From NCBI GenBank assembly GCA_021735245.1, contig JAIPHJ010000019.1, positions 1-34,822 on the forward strand: DNA of 34,822 bases. Direction: 5' to 3'. The DNA is from Candidatus Bipolaricaulota bacterium (lineage in GTDB: Bacteria > Bipolaricaulota > Bipolaricaulia > M55B111). Under the pieces are notes generated by a model. The model saw nothing but the letters and a program-made list of their open reading frames with translations, ran no database searches and was not told the origin of the DNA. The translations under genes were made by a program, and so were the position numbers. Below are positions 16,753-25,274 of the stretch, piece after piece; position 1 is the stretch's first letter, and every line of letters starts with the position of its first letter.

Positions 16753-17817
16753 ATGCCATTCGAGACCCTGGAAGAATTGCTGGAAGAAGTCGCCCCAGGT
16801 ACCCTCCTGCGTGACGCCTTAAACAGAATAGTCGAGCAAGGTCACGGAGGACTTCTGGTCCTTTCTTCTCTTGATGGTATCGAAGATATCATAACAACAG
16901 GTTTTCAGATGGATGCGGAAGTCACCTCCCAGCGATTGAGCGAACTATCGAAGATGGACGGGGCGATAGTCGTGGACGACAACCTCAGAAGAATTACCTA
17001 CGCAAACGCCCACCTTTCTCCTGATCCATCGATAGAAAGCCTGGAAACGGGCACCAGACATAAAGCAGCAGAACAGACCGCCAAACAGTTAAGACTACCG
17101 GTAGTGGCAATATCGGAGAGGAGAGACAGGATAACAGTCTACTTCAAAGACCAGCGATACATTCTAAGGGACATCTCAACAATCATGTCCAAGGTAAACC
17201 AGGCGCTGCTCATAATGGATCAATACAGGGGTAACTACGACGAGGCGCTCCAGGAATTAACCGCCCTTGAACTTGACGGAAACGTGCTGCCGTTTCACGT
17301 TGCTAACCCACTGACGAAGATCGGGCAGATGTTGACTTTAAAGGAAGAAATTCTGAGGATGTTCATCGAATTAGGCGAAGAAAAAGCTCTCCCCGGTCGC
17401 CAGCTCGATAACATGATTGCCGGGATTGAAAGTGATCTGGAGTTCATTATAAAGGACTTCAAGAGAACGGAACCGGAGGTAAAATTCGAAAAAATTAGGG
17501 AAAGGATAATTGATCTCTGTACCGACACGCCCCCCTCAACCAAAGAAATTATGGGGTTGCTGGGCTACGAAGAGGAAGATTTGGACGATTTCCTGTTCTC
17601 TCGGGGCTACAGAGTCCTTCATCAGATTCCCCGGTTGCCCCATACGGTTATAGAGAGGATGGTAGATAAATTTGGCAATCTACAGGGGATCCTGTCTGCG
17701 GAAAAAGAAGAACTTCAGGAGGTTAAAGGGATAGCTGAGACCAGATCCAACACGATTAAGGCCGGCCTGAAGCGTCTGGAAAACAGAATTACCCTAATGG
17801 AGGAGTTAGAAACTTGA
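16753..17817 (+). CDS. disA: DNA-integrity-scanning diadenylate cyclase DisA
   Basis: DisA makes c-di-AMP from two ATP and senses branched DNA. The 354 residues have the DAC domain with the catalytic DGA at 69-71 and GTRHK at 100-104, a helical linker, and a C-terminal RuvA-like helix-hairpin-helix (FGNLQGILSAEKEELQEVKGI). Active-site motifs are intact, so cyclase activity is expected. In Bacillus, DisA is inhibited at Holliday junctions and interacts with RadA, whose gene is next door. In several Bacillota c-di-AMP controls K+ and compatible-solute uptake, which would matter in a salt-adapted cell with OpuAC-type proteins. It overlaps punA by 4 bases. Confidence 0.96.
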   Translation: MPFETLEELLEEVAPGTLLRDALNRIVEQGHGGLLVLSSLDGIEDIITTGFQMDAEVTSQRLSELSKMDGAIVVDDNLRRITYANAHLSPDPSIESLETGTRHKAAEQTAKQLRLPVVAISERRDRITVYFKDQRYILRDISTIMSKVNQALLIMDQYRGNYDEALQELTALELDGNVLPFHVANPLTKIGQMLTLKEEILRMFIELGEEKALPGRQLDNMIAGIESDLEFIIKDFKRTEPEVKFEKIRERIIDLCTDTPPSTKEIMGLLGYEEEDLDDFLFSRGYRVLHQIPRLPHTVIERMVDKFGNLQGILSAEKEELQEVKGIAETRSNTIKAGLKRLENRITLMEELET

Positions 17818-18632
17818 ACAAGATTGAGAAAATTAAGGAGTCGACCAGGCTGTTATCGGATAGACTATCGGGTGAACCAGAAATAGGTATGGTCCTTGGT
17901 TCGGGACTTTCCGAAAGCTTAACTCCGATACTGGACGGAGTCGAAGAATTGAGCTGGAGCAAAGTACCTCACTTCCCCCAACCGACCGTGGAAGGCCACG
18001 AGGGAAAATACCTCATCGGAACTCTTTTCGAAAAAGAAGTATTAATCCAGCAGGGAAGGATTCACTGGTACGAAGGACTACCCTGGGACGACGTAATATA
18101 CCCGGTAAGGGTACAAAAATACCTGGGGATCGAAAAGTTAATAATGACAAACGCGGCAGGGGGGATAAACGAGGGTTTTTCGCCCGGCGATCTGTGTCTG
18201 CTTACCGATCACATTAATTTCTCCGGCGACAATCCTTTGCGGGGACCGAATAACGACGAATTCGGTCCGAGGTTTCCAGACTTGTCCTACGCCTACGATC
18301 AGGAGTTGCGAAATATTGCCACCGAGGCCGCCAACCAGATGGGTATAGACCTCCAGCATGGAGTCTACGCAATGACGTCAGGGCCCAGCTACGAGACGCC
18401 CGCAGAAATCGAGGCGCTAAGAACGCTCGGTGCTGATCTGGTCGGAATGTCAACCGTTCCGGAGGTTATTGCGGCAAATCATTCCGGCATGGAAGTTCTT
18501 GCTATATCCTGTGTAACGAACAAGGCAGCAGGTATGCAGGATAAGTTGACGCACGAAGAAGTCCTGGAAGTTACAGAAAAAACGAACGAAAAGCTTGGTA
18601 AGCTTATAGGCGAGATCGTTAAAAGGATTTAA
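17814..18632 (+). CDS. punA: Purine nucleoside phosphorylase
   Basis: It splits inosine and guanosine with phosphate to base plus ribose-1-phosphate. The 272 residues fit the trimeric PNP-I family: VLGSGLS phosphate loop, PQPTVEGHEG, NAAGGIN, SGPSYETPAE, GADLVGMSTVPE and the base-binding SCVTNKAAG. The start is TTG, overlapping the disA stop by 4 bases, with GGAGGAG just upstream in the disA end. Expression is thus likely coupled to clpC-radA-disA. A purine gene at the end of this repair cluster is a local arrangement. It ends 57 bases before the accA stop, which faces it; no good terminator is visible there. Confidence 0.95.
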   Translation: MNKIEKIKESTRLLSDRLSGEPEIGMVLGSGLSESLTPILDGVEELSWSKVPHFPQPTVEGHEGKYLIGTLFEKEVLIQQGRIHWYEGLPWDDVIYPVRVQKYLGIEKLIMTNAAGGINEGFSPGDLCLLTDHINFSGDNPLRGPNNDEFGPRFPDLSYAYDQELRNIATEAANQMGIDLQHGVYAMTSGPSYETPAEIEALRTLGADLVGMSTVPEVIAANHSGMEVLAISCVTNKAAGMQDKLTHEEVLEVTEKTNEKLGKLIGEIVKRI

Positions 18633-18689
18633 CGCTCTGGCCCGGATCGGGTAGATAGAATTTCCTACGTAAGCCTGGAGCTGGCGGGG

Positions 18690-19658
18690 CTAGTTTTCCT
18701 TTTTCTTTTTCTTCTGGACAACATTCCGGAAACTACCTATCGACCGATACTTTTCCCGTCGCTTTGCCAGTAAAGTTTCCGAATCTAAATCCTTTAGTTC
18801 TTTCAGATAGGCGGAAATAGAATTATTGAGGTTACCGGCAACAGTTTCTAAATCCTCGTGGGCTCCTTTTCCTTCGGGTATCACCTCGTCTACAACCCCT
18901 AATTCTTCGGCGTGTTCGGCAGTAAGTTTGAGTGCCCGAGCGGCTTCGTCCGCCCGCTCGCGGTCGTTCCAGAGAATGGCGGCGCATCCTTCAGGAGAAA
19001 TAACGGAATAGATAGAATTCTCCAGCATAAGCACCCGGTCCGCGGCACCAATTGCTACGGCACCACCACTACCTCCTTCTCCGATAACTGCGGCAATAGT
19101 GGGGACCTCAAGTGAGACCATGGTTGATATACTCCGAGCTATCATTCCGCCTATATTTCTCTCCTCAGCTTCTTTCCCGGGATAAGCTCCCGGAGTATCT
19201 ATAAGCGTTAGTATCGGAAAACCAAATTTTTCTCCCAGATTCATCAAGCGGCGGGCTTTCCGGTAGCCTTCGGATCGAAGCATACCAAAATTGGTTTCCT
19301 GGGACTGTTCTGCATCCCCGCCTTTGCTTTGCGCAATAACAATTATCGTCTCGTCCTCGTACCTGGCCAGACCGCCCTCCAGCGCGCTATCGTCACCTAT
19401 TAACCTATCGCCACTAAGGGCATAATAATCATCAGTGAGGAAGTTAACATAATCTTTTGAATCCGGCCTGTCTGGGTGCCGGGCAAGCTTCACGCAATCC
19501 CAGTCATCCAGGCCTTCTTCGGACGATTCCTTGCGCTGAGCCAGTTTTTCGGTCAGGTTATCTATTTCCCGGCTCAGATCCAGACCGTTCTCGGAATTCA
19601 GCGCTCTCAATCGTTCAATCTGTTCTTCCAGTTCTCTTAACGTTCTTTCTTCACTCAT
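18690..19658 (-). CDS. accA: Acetyl-CoA carboxylase, carboxyltransferase alpha subunit
   Basis: With AccD it transfers carboxyl from biotin to acetyl-CoA, giving malonyl-CoA for fatty acid synthesis. The 322 residues show the N-terminal coiled region, the DTPGAYPGKEAEERN core, GEGGSGGAVAIG and SVISPEGCAAILW. It follows accD after 2 bases. The C-terminus is a run of lysines (QKKKKKEN). accB and accC are not in the window. The acetyl-CoA could come from Acs. Confidence 0.96.
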   Translation of the reverse strand: MSEERTLRELEEQIERLRALNSENGLDLSREIDNLTEKLAQRKESSEEGLDDWDCVKLARHPDRPDSKDYVNFLTDDYYALSGDRLIGDDSALEGGLARYEDETIIVIAQSKGGDAEQSQETNFGMLRSEGYRKARRLMNLGEKFGFPILTLIDTPGAYPGKEAEERNIGGMIARSISTMVSLEVPTIAAVIGEGGSGGAVAIGAADRVLMLENSIYSVISPEGCAAILWNDRERADEAARALKLTAEHAEELGVVDEVIPEGKGAHEDLETVAGNLNNSISAYLKELKDLDSETLLAKRREKYRSIGSFRNVVQKKKKKEN

Positions 19659-19660
19659 TT

Positions 19661-20500
19661 CTAATTAAAAAACCCCAGAATTGTTGCCAGTTCGTTCCTC
19701 ATCGACTCCCTCTCGACTACAGAATCCACAATTCCGTGTTCCATGGCAAACCTACTCGATTGAAAATCCTGAGGTAAATCTTCGCCAATTGTTTCCTCGA
19801 TCACCCTCCGGCCGGCAAATCCGATCAAAGCTCCCCTTTCAGCTATTGTCACGTCCCCCAGGCTCGCTATACTTGCTTCCACGCCCGCCGTAGTTGGATA
19901 GGTCATAACTGAGATGAACGGCAAACCCGCTTCGGACAATAAATCCCTCGCCGAAGTCGTCTTTACCATCTGAAACAGGGACAAAATGCCCTCCTGCATT
20001 CGAGCTCCGCCGGACGAGCTGACCAGCACAAACGGCAGGTCTTCGTCGACAGCCCTTTCTATACCACTGACGATCTGCTCTCCCACGACCGACCCCATAG
20101 AACCGCCGATAAACCGGAAATCCATGACCCCCAACACAAGAGGAACTTCCTCGATCTCTCCGGTTCCCACTATGATAGCATCAAACATTCCCGTTTCCGT
20201 CTGGTTTTCCTTGACTTTCTCTTTGTAAGGCTGAGTATCGACGAAATCCAGGGGATCGTCCGATTCTATCCTCTTCGTTTTATCTGAAAAAGTTTCTTCA
20301 TCCACCAGAGTTTTAATTCTCTCTTTAGCGGTCAGAAAAAAGTAGGCATTGCAGTTGGGGCAAACGTGGTTATTCTCCTTGAGTTTTTTCTTGAAAATGA
20401 GCTTCTCGCACGATTTACACTTGACCCAGAGCGCCTCGTCCTTTTCTTTCTCCTCCTCAAAATCTACTCTGAGATATTCTTCGTCGCGGAATAACGGCAT
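19661..20500 (-). CDS. accD: Acetyl-CoA carboxylase, carboxyltransferase beta subunit
   Basis: Partner of AccA. The 279 residues begin with a C4 zinc ribbon (Cys28, Cys31, Cys47, Cys50). The crotonase-like carboxyltransferase fold follows, with GSMGSVVGEQ and SSGGARMQEG. It begins one base after the stop of the DUF502 gene (TAA-T-ATG), using AAGGGGAT as ribosome site, so the three minus-strand genes are probably one operon. Confidence 0.96.
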   Translation of the reverse strand: MPLFRDEEYLRVDFEEEKEKDEALWVKCKSCEKLIFKKKLKENNHVCPNCNAYFFLTAKERIKTLVDEETFSDKTKRIESDDPLDFVDTQPYKEKVKENQTETGMFDAIIVGTGEIEEVPLVLGVMDFRFIGGSMGSVVGEQIVSGIERAVDEDLPFVLVSSSGGARMQEGILSLFQMVKTTSARDLLSEAGLPFISVMTYPTTAGVEASIASLGDVTIAERGALIGFAGRRVIEETIGEDLPQDFQSSRFAMEHGIVDSVVERESMRNELATILGFFN

Positions 20501-20501
20501 A

Positions 20502-21173
20502 TTAATCCCCTTTCAATACCTTTGGCCCAACACTATTGTCCAGAAACTTAGAAGGTATTACAATCCCCATCGACAATACCAACCTCAAACCCTCTTCCAC
20601 AGTAAGATCCAGGTAAGTCAGATCCTCTTTGGGAAGAAACACGGTCATGCCGCTCATTGGATTGGGAGTCGTAAAAACAAAAGCCGCCACCGATTCTTTA
20701 CCGATTATATCTTCTAACTCTCCCAGGTTTTCGTTTGTCACAAAGCCTACCACGTAAGTCCCTCTCCTCGGGTATTCAAACATAACCACATCTCTAAAAG
20801 TCGTGGATTCACTGCTCAATATCGCGTTAATTATCTGCTTAACCGTGACGTACATCTTGTTTACCAGCGGCGTAGAACCCATTATCCTATCCAGGAGAGA
20901 GTAGACCTTTCTTCCAACGTAAATTCGAGTAACCAGGCCCACTAGAAAAACCAGCATCAGCGTCAATATCGCGCCGATTCCCGGAAGCCACTCCCTGCCT
21001 ACAGCCATTCTCAAAAAATTCCCAATCAGGCTACCAATCTCCGATCCTTCCCCGGTAAACCTTCGGAACATCCTGTATATAAGCCATAATACGTAGAACG
21101 TAAACCCCACGGGGAGAATGACGAGCAACCCATTTATGAACGTGTTCTTGATATATGCCAGTATACTTTTCAT
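20502..21173 (-). CDS. DUF502 family membrane protein
   Basis: The 223 residues have two strong hydrophobic segments (about 10-30 and 63-83) followed by a soluble part. FTTPNPMSG matches the conserved TPNPTSG-type motif of DUF502, a widespread membrane family with no settled role. It is first in a likely operon with accD and accA, which hints at a link to membrane lipid supply, but only by position. No good ribosome site stands before the ATG, so the transcript may have a short leader or the start may be off. Confidence 0.85.
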   Translation of the reverse strand: MKSILAYIKNTFINGLLVILPVGFTFYVLWLIYRMFRRFTGEGSEIGSLIGNFLRMAVGREWLPGIGAILTLMLVFLVGLVTRIYVGRKVYSLLDRIMGSTPLVNKMYVTVKQIINAILSSESTTFRDVVMFEYPRRGTYVVGFVTNENLGELEDIIGKESVAAFVFTTPNPMSGMTVFLPKEDLTYLDLTVEEGLRLVLSMGIVIPSKFLDNSVGPKVLKGD

Positions 21174-21203
21174 AGTAGATAAATTAGAACGAATCTAGAC
21201 TAA

Positions 21204-21233
21204 TTCTAGTACATGACGGTCTATCTGTCTAAC
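21204..21233 (-). promoter_or_regulatory. Possible promoter of DUF502-accD-accA
   Basis: Read on the minus strand: TTAGAC (21228-21233), an 18-base spacer, TAGAAT (21204-21209). It is back to back with the promoter of the ribbon-helix-helix gene, and a CTAGA-N5-TCTAG dyad (21196-21210) overlaps its -10. Confidence 0.35.
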
Positions 21234-21245
21234 TTTAGCTCGCCG

Positions 21246-21274
21246 TTGGAACCTATCATATCATGGACTATAAT
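21246..21274 (+). promoter_or_regulatory. Promoter of the ribbon-helix-helix gene
   Basis: TTGGAA (21246-21251), a 17-base spacer and a perfect TATAAT (21269-21274). A start of transcription at the usual distance would fall near 21281, only about two bases before the ATG at 21283, so the mRNA may be leaderless. Confidence 0.6.
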
Positions 21275-21282
21275 CAAGGTAA

Positions 21283-21459
21283 ATGCGAAGAGTAAACTGG
21301 ACAATAACGGAAAAACAGCACAAGGAATTGCAACGACTATCCCGGGAAACTGGACTTCCCATTTCGGAACTGGTTCGGCGTTCTCTGGATAAATACCTCG
21401 GCCTGGTGGGAGAGGAACCTCTGAAGGGACCCGAAGAAGAGGAGCGGGGTCCGGAGTAG
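21283..21459 (+). CDS. Small ribbon-helix-helix (CopG/Arc-like) DNA-binding protein
   Basis: A 58-residue protein. The start MRRVNWTITEK is a short strand with alternating residues. It is followed by KELQRLSRETG and PISELVRRSLDKYLG, the two helices of a ribbon-helix-helix fold, then a Glu/Pro tail (GPEEEERGPE). Such proteins bind DNA as dimers through the strand. It lies between divergent promoters, 52 bases ahead of the nicotinate phosphoribosyltransferase gene and with no terminator between, so it is probably co-transcribed. It may repress its own promoter or that of DUF502-accD-accA. The target is a guess. The antitoxin half of a toxin-antitoxin pair is the other option, but no toxin is adjacent. 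Confidence 0.72.
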   Translation: MRRVNWTITEKQHKELQRLSRETGLPISELVRRSLDKYLGLVGEEPLKGPEEEERGPE

Positions 21460-21511
21460 ATTCTACCCCTGATACAGGACGGAGAAGGATATTTAAGTAG
21501 AGGAGGTCGTA

Positions 21512-22672
21512 ATTTTTAATACTGCAACGTCAGACGAGATAAAGAACGGAGAAATCACAGACGTATACTTTGAAAGAACCCAGAAGATTCTGGAAGAGAA
21601 TAATATTGATAAAAAGGTGAGAATGGAAGTAAGAACGAAGAGTGTGCCGGGAAAAGGACCGGGGGTCCTAACCGGGCTCGACGAGGTGGTCCAGCTACTA
21701 GAGGGGACGGACAACTCCGTCTGGTCAATACCGGAGGGAAGTGTCTTCCTTCCTTACGAACCGGTAATGATGATCGAAGGTCAGTACCGAAACTTCTCTC
21801 CCCTGGAAACGCCCCTGCTCGGCCTCCTCTGCCAGGCAAGCGGAATTTCTACGAAGGCCAGGGTCGTAACGGAATCAGCGGCGGATAACCCAGTTTTTCA
21901 CTTTGGGTCTCGTCGAATGCACCCGGCCATAGCTCCAATGATCGGCCGCAGCGCTTATATAGGGGGATGTGACGGAGTCGCGGTCACGAAGACAGCCAGA
22001 CAGCTGGGCCTGGAGCCGGTAGGCACTATTCCGCACGCACTCATTTTAATTCTGGAAGATTCCACAACCGCAACGGGAATGTTTGAAAAACTCTTTGGCG
22101 AAGAAGTAGATACGGTAGCTCTCGTAGATACATTTGGCGACGAAAAGTTCGAAGCTCTGGAAAATGCCGACCTAATAGAAGGATTAAACGCAGTTAGACT
22201 GGATACACCTTCTTCCCGCCGCGGTAATATGCTGGAAATAGCCCGAGAGGTCAGGTGGGAACTGGATCTCCACGGCTTTACCGACGTAGATATCTTCATA
22301 TCTGGAGGCCTGGACGAGGATAGTATACCTGATCTCAACGAGGTCGCGGACGCCTTCGGAGTCGGTACCGCTATCTCAAATGCACCGGTAGTCGATTTCT
22401 CTCTGGATATAGTGGAAATTGAAGGAGAGCCTGTGTCCAAGCGAGGAAAGAAATCCGGCGCCAAGCAACTCTTCGTATGCAACAGTTGCCACAACAGATT
22501 GGTTAGATCCTTTGGGGAGACCGAACGTAAGTGTCCTGAATGCGGAGGCGAAGCTGAACCTGTCATGGAACAAGTTGTAGAAAACGGAGACCTAGTTAAA
22601 GACTACCCAGAACCAGGACAGATAAGAAATTACTCGATTTCTCAACCATTTATCAGGACTGATCAGGGCTAG
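21512..22672 (+). CDS. Nicotinate phosphoribosyltransferase, probable ATT start
   Basis: It makes nicotinate mononucleotide from nicotinate and PRPP in NAD salvage. Family motifs visible are FHFGSRRMHPAIAP, GTIPHALIL, FISGGLDEDSI and FGVGTAIS. The C-terminus carries a zinc knuckle (CNSC and CPEC), as in the Thermoplasma enzyme group. The first ATG/GTG/TTG in frame is GTG 21617, but the frame is open upstream and encodes conserved N-terminal sequence (FNTATSDEIKNGEITDVYF). Between the stop at 21494 and 21617 the only start-like codon near AGAGGAGGT (21499-21507) is ATT at 21512, 5 bases from GGAGG. This gives 386 residues, the usual length. Confidence 0.9.
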   Translation: MFNTATSDEIKNGEITDVYFERTQKILEENNIDKKVRMEVRTKSVPGKGPGVLTGLDEVVQLLEGTDNSVWSIPEGSVFLPYEPVMMIEGQYRNFSPLETPLLGLLCQASGISTKARVVTESAADNPVFHFGSRRMHPAIAPMIGRSAYIGGCDGVAVTKTARQLGLEPVGTIPHALILILEDSTTATGMFEKLFGEEVDTVALVDTFGDEKFEALENADLIEGLNAVRLDTPSSRRGNMLEIAREVRWELDLHGFTDVDIFISGGLDEDSIPDLNEVADAFGVGTAISNAPVVDFSLDIVEIEGEPVSKRGKKSGAKQLFVCNSCHNRLVRSFGETERKCPECGGEAEPVMEQVVENGDLVKDYPEPGQIRNYSISQPFIRTDQG

Positions 22673-22837
22673 CCGAAAAGCTTCTACGGTGATATTGAAT
22701 TCAGACGATAAGCTGGTCGTGGTTCACAGGATTTTTAAAGACCAATATTCCTATACTACTTTACATCTAATAACCCTGATAAACCTACAAGTTGCATTAG
22801 ACCTATAGATCTCCAACAATTATTCGAGGTGATTTTG

Positions 22838-23584
22838 TTGAATTTCTCGAAGAGAAACCTAGTAATTTTCTCTCTTGTCTTACTATTGGTTACACCCGCT
22901 TTTGGAGTGCTGGCCCAGGACGAAGATTCCAACCAGCAATCGGCTCAGCAAGACCAACCCACTGTAGTAGCGACGGTAAACGGAGAAGAGATAACTGAGC
23001 AGCAACTGTCACAGGCAGCTCAGGTTTATCCAATAATCATGACACTCTCCAGGCAGTTTCGATCTTTCGCTCAGTTTCTTATGACCAGCGAAGCCGGTAA
23101 TACTTTCCTGACAGAATATCGAAAGTACGTACTCGACAACCTAATAGAGCAGGAGTTAAAGAAACAAAAGACGGACGAACTTGGTATAGAGGTTAGCGAA
23201 AAGGAAATCCAGGGCCAGATTGACAAAATTATCGAAAATAACGACCAGTTCGAGGATGAAAAAAGCCTGGAAGACTACCTCAAAAACAATCAAGATATGT
23301 CCCTGGACGACCTTAAAGCAAGGATAAAGGAAAGCCTCAGACAGCAAAAACTAAGGGAAGAAGTAACCGGCAAAGTGGAAGTCACCGAGGACGAAATAAC
23401 CTCTTTTTACGAGCAAAACAAGCAAAGCTACACGGACGAAAAAGGCAACGTCAAACCATTAAAGGAAGTAAAAGACAAGATCGAGGGAACTTTAAGAAAC
23501 CAAAAGGGTAACGAAGCCTGGTCCGCATGGCTCCAAGAAGCAAAAGAAGAGGCTGAAATAGAGAAAAAGAAAGAAAACTTATAA
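22838..23584 (+). CDS. Exported SurA_N-type chaperone without PPIase domain
   Basis: The 248 residues start with a signal peptide (NLVIFSLVLLLVTPAFGVLAQ, cleavage after about residue 26) and no lipobox Cys, so the product should be soluble outside the membrane. ATVNGEEITEQQL is the strand-turn that opens SurA/PrsA N-terminal domains. Long charged helices follow (EQELKKQKTDELGIEVSEKE, and SLRQQKLREEV). VTEDEITSFYEQNKQSY then joins directly to PLKEVKDKIEGTLRNQK, where PrsA or PpiD would carry about 90 residues of parvulin. It is thus a holding chaperone rather than an isomerase. I start at TTG 22838, since the in-frame GTG 22829 is part of GAGGTG. A strong terminator follows. Confidence 0.8.
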   Translation: MNFSKRNLVIFSLVLLLVTPAFGVLAQDEDSNQQSAQQDQPTVVATVNGEEITEQQLSQAAQVYPIIMTLSRQFRSFAQFLMTSEAGNTFLTEYRKYVLDNLIEQELKKQKTDELGIEVSEKEIQGQIDKIIENNDQFEDEKSLEDYLKNNQDMSLDDLKARIKESLRQQKLREEVTGKVEVTEDEITSFYEQNKQSYTDEKGNVKPLKEVKDKIEGTLRNQKGNEAWSAWLQEAKEEAEIEKKKENL

Positions 23585-23623
23585 TCGATAGACAATTGGT
23601 TTCTCGTTAGACCGATACTCCTT

Positions 23624-23670
23624 TCCAAGAAGAGCACTAATTCTCCTTTTGGTGCTCTTCTTGGAATTTT
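23624..23670 (+). terminator. Terminator after the SurA_N-type gene
   Basis: A perfect 14-bp stem, TCCAAGAAGAGCAC (23624-23637) with GTGCTCTTCTTGGA (23652-23665), and AATTTT after it. It lies between convergent genes; the minus-strand side lacks a T-run, so it may serve ppa less well. Confidence 0.85.
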
Positions 23671-23673
23671 AAC

Positions 23674-24213
23674 CTAGTCCATGAATTTCTCTTCGTAAGT
23701 TTCCTGAGCCTCCATAATGGATCTCTTCGCTTCCTCTTTGCCGTACCATCCCAAGGTTTCCACTGCCCCATCTCCTTTCTCAAGTTCTTTGTATACTTCA
23801 AACATGTGAGAAATCTCGTCCATAATGTGATCCGGAACGTCGTCAATATCTTTGTAACCCTGATACCTCGGATCCTTCAAAGGCACCGCCAGTATCTTAT
23901 CGTCCCTCTTGCCGGCGTCGACCATCTTCAGAATTCCGATCGGTCGAGCTTCCATTATACAGCCGGGAAAAGTCGGGTTGGTAACAAGCACGAGAATATC
24001 CGTTGGATCGCCATCTTCGTCGTAAGTTCGAGGTAAGAAACCGTAATCGCCGGGATAGTGCACCGCCGTATGCAGCACCCTATCCAGAACTATTTCTCCT
24101 TTTTCCACGTCGTACTCGTATTTGTTCTCCGTCCTCCGTGGATTCTCAATCACCGCATTTACTATCCTTGGGGAGTCGGGCCCCGTTTCCAGATCTCGCC
24201 ACTTGTCCTTCAT
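23674..24213 (-). CDS. ppa: Inorganic pyrophosphatase, class I
   Basis: It hydrolyses PPi to two phosphates, pulling PPi-forming reactions such as those of Acs, Prs-dependent transferases and GlmU. The 179 residues show the family core HYPGDYGFLPRT, the metal-binding DEDGDPTDILV, and DDKILAVPLKDP. AGGAGG stands upstream of the ATG, and ddl ends 22 bases before it, so ddl-ppa is one unit. Confidence 0.95.
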   Translation of the reverse strand: MKDKWRDLETGPDSPRIVNAVIENPRRTENKYEYDVEKGEIVLDRVLHTAVHYPGDYGFLPRTYDEDGDPTDILVLVTNPTFPGCIMEARPIGILKMVDAGKRDDKILAVPLKDPRYQGYKDIDDVPDHIMDEISHMFEVYKELEKGDGAVETLGWYGKEEAKRSIMEAQETYEEKFMD

Positions 24214-24235
24214 ATTTGAATACCTCCTGAAAAAC

Positions 24236-25186
24236 CTATCGATCCAGGGCAGATAACGCCATCCTCTCTACCAGTTCATTAAAACCAATTCCGGCTTCCC
24301 TGGCCGCCTGAGGAAGATCGCTGGTCTTAGTCATTCCGGGCAACGTATTTACTTCCAGCCCTAAGATTTGGTCTTCTCCATTTATCATGAAATCGACTCG
24401 GCTGTACCCTTCACAGTTGAATTCTGAATGAGCCCGCAGAGCTTGTTCCTTTACCGATTCAGCCAGGTCCTCTGTTAACCGGGCGGGACAGATGAACTCC
24501 GTCTCCCCGGGTGTATACTTTGCTCTGAAGTTAAAAAAACGCTCCCGCCTGACATTCATTTCTACCAGAGGCAGAGGGGTAGGTTCTCCATTCTCGTCCA
24601 GGACTCCGGCCGTGACTTCCCTGCCGTTTATGTATTCCTCTATAAACAGACGCCCGTATTCGGATCTGACCTGATTTATTTTCTCGAGCAGATTTTTCTC
24701 ATCGTCCGCTATCCCCACTCCTCGACTGGAACCTTCCTCGACCGGTTTTACAATGACTGGATATGTTAGCTCGTCAGAAACTAACTCGACCAGCAGGGAG
24801 GCGGAGCGGTCCGCTCCTTCTACGTATCCAGGGGTATTGATCGAAGCCCGGTGGAAAACTTCTTTGGAATATAACTTATTCATCGCTATCGAACTTCCCA
24901 GAGGACCCGTACCCGTATAGCGAATACCCAGGATATCGAGTAAAGCCTGTATGGTACCGTCTTCGCCAATACCGCCGTGGAGCGAGTTAAAAACAACATC
25001 GACATCCACTATCAGGTCCAGAATTTCGTCCTCGTGACTGAATTCTCCCCGGATGGGGTTAAATTCTTCGTTACCTTCCACGAGGGCCTCGTATACGTTC
25101 TCACCGCTCTTTAACGAAACTTCTCGCTCGGAGGACGTGCCGCCCATGAGAACACAGACGTCAAGTTCCTCGTCAAGGTTGACCAT
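24236..25186 (-). CDS. ddl: D-alanine-D-alanine ligase
   Basis: It joins two D-Ala for peptidoglycan precursors. The 316 residues begin with LMGGTSSEREVSLKSG. HGGIGEDGTIQ is the N-domain signature. The ATP-grasp core has VIVKPVEEGSSRGVG and ends with LGLEVNTLPGMTKTSDLP. ATG 25186 is chosen, 5 bases after AAAGGTGA; an in-frame TTG at 25204 precedes that ribosome site. First gene of ddl-ppa. No resistance-type change was looked for beyond these motifs. Confidence 0.95.
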   Translation of the reverse strand: MVNLDEELDVCVLMGGTSSEREVSLKSGENVYEALVEGNEEFNPIRGEFSHEDEILDLIVDVDVVFNSLHGGIGEDGTIQALLDILGIRYTGTGPLGSSIAMNKLYSKEVFHRASINTPGYVEGADRSASLLVELVSDELTYPVIVKPVEEGSSRGVGIADDEKNLLEKINQVRSEYGRLFIEEYINGREVTAGVLDENGEPTPLPLVEMNVRRERFFNFRAKYTPGETEFICPARLTEDLAESVKEQALRAHSEFNCEGYSRVDFMINGEDQILGLEVNTLPGMTKTSDLPQAAREAGIGFNELVERMALSALDR

Positions 25187-25274
25187 AAAAGTTTCACCTT
25201 TCAAAAGTTTATTTTCAGTTTAATACTAATTTCTCTCCGGCGGAAAGTAAAAGAAAGTCTACTGGAATCAATCC

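Noticed and set aside
18633-18689. Terminator between convergent punA and accA
   Set aside because: Only a 4-5 bp CCCG/CGGG hairpin without T-run is visible; too weak to call.
21955-22566. 203-codon open frame antisense to nicotinate phosphoribosyltransferase
   Set aside because: Ser/Arg/Pro-rich shadow of a clear gene with no ribosome site; the same holds for other long antisense frames here.
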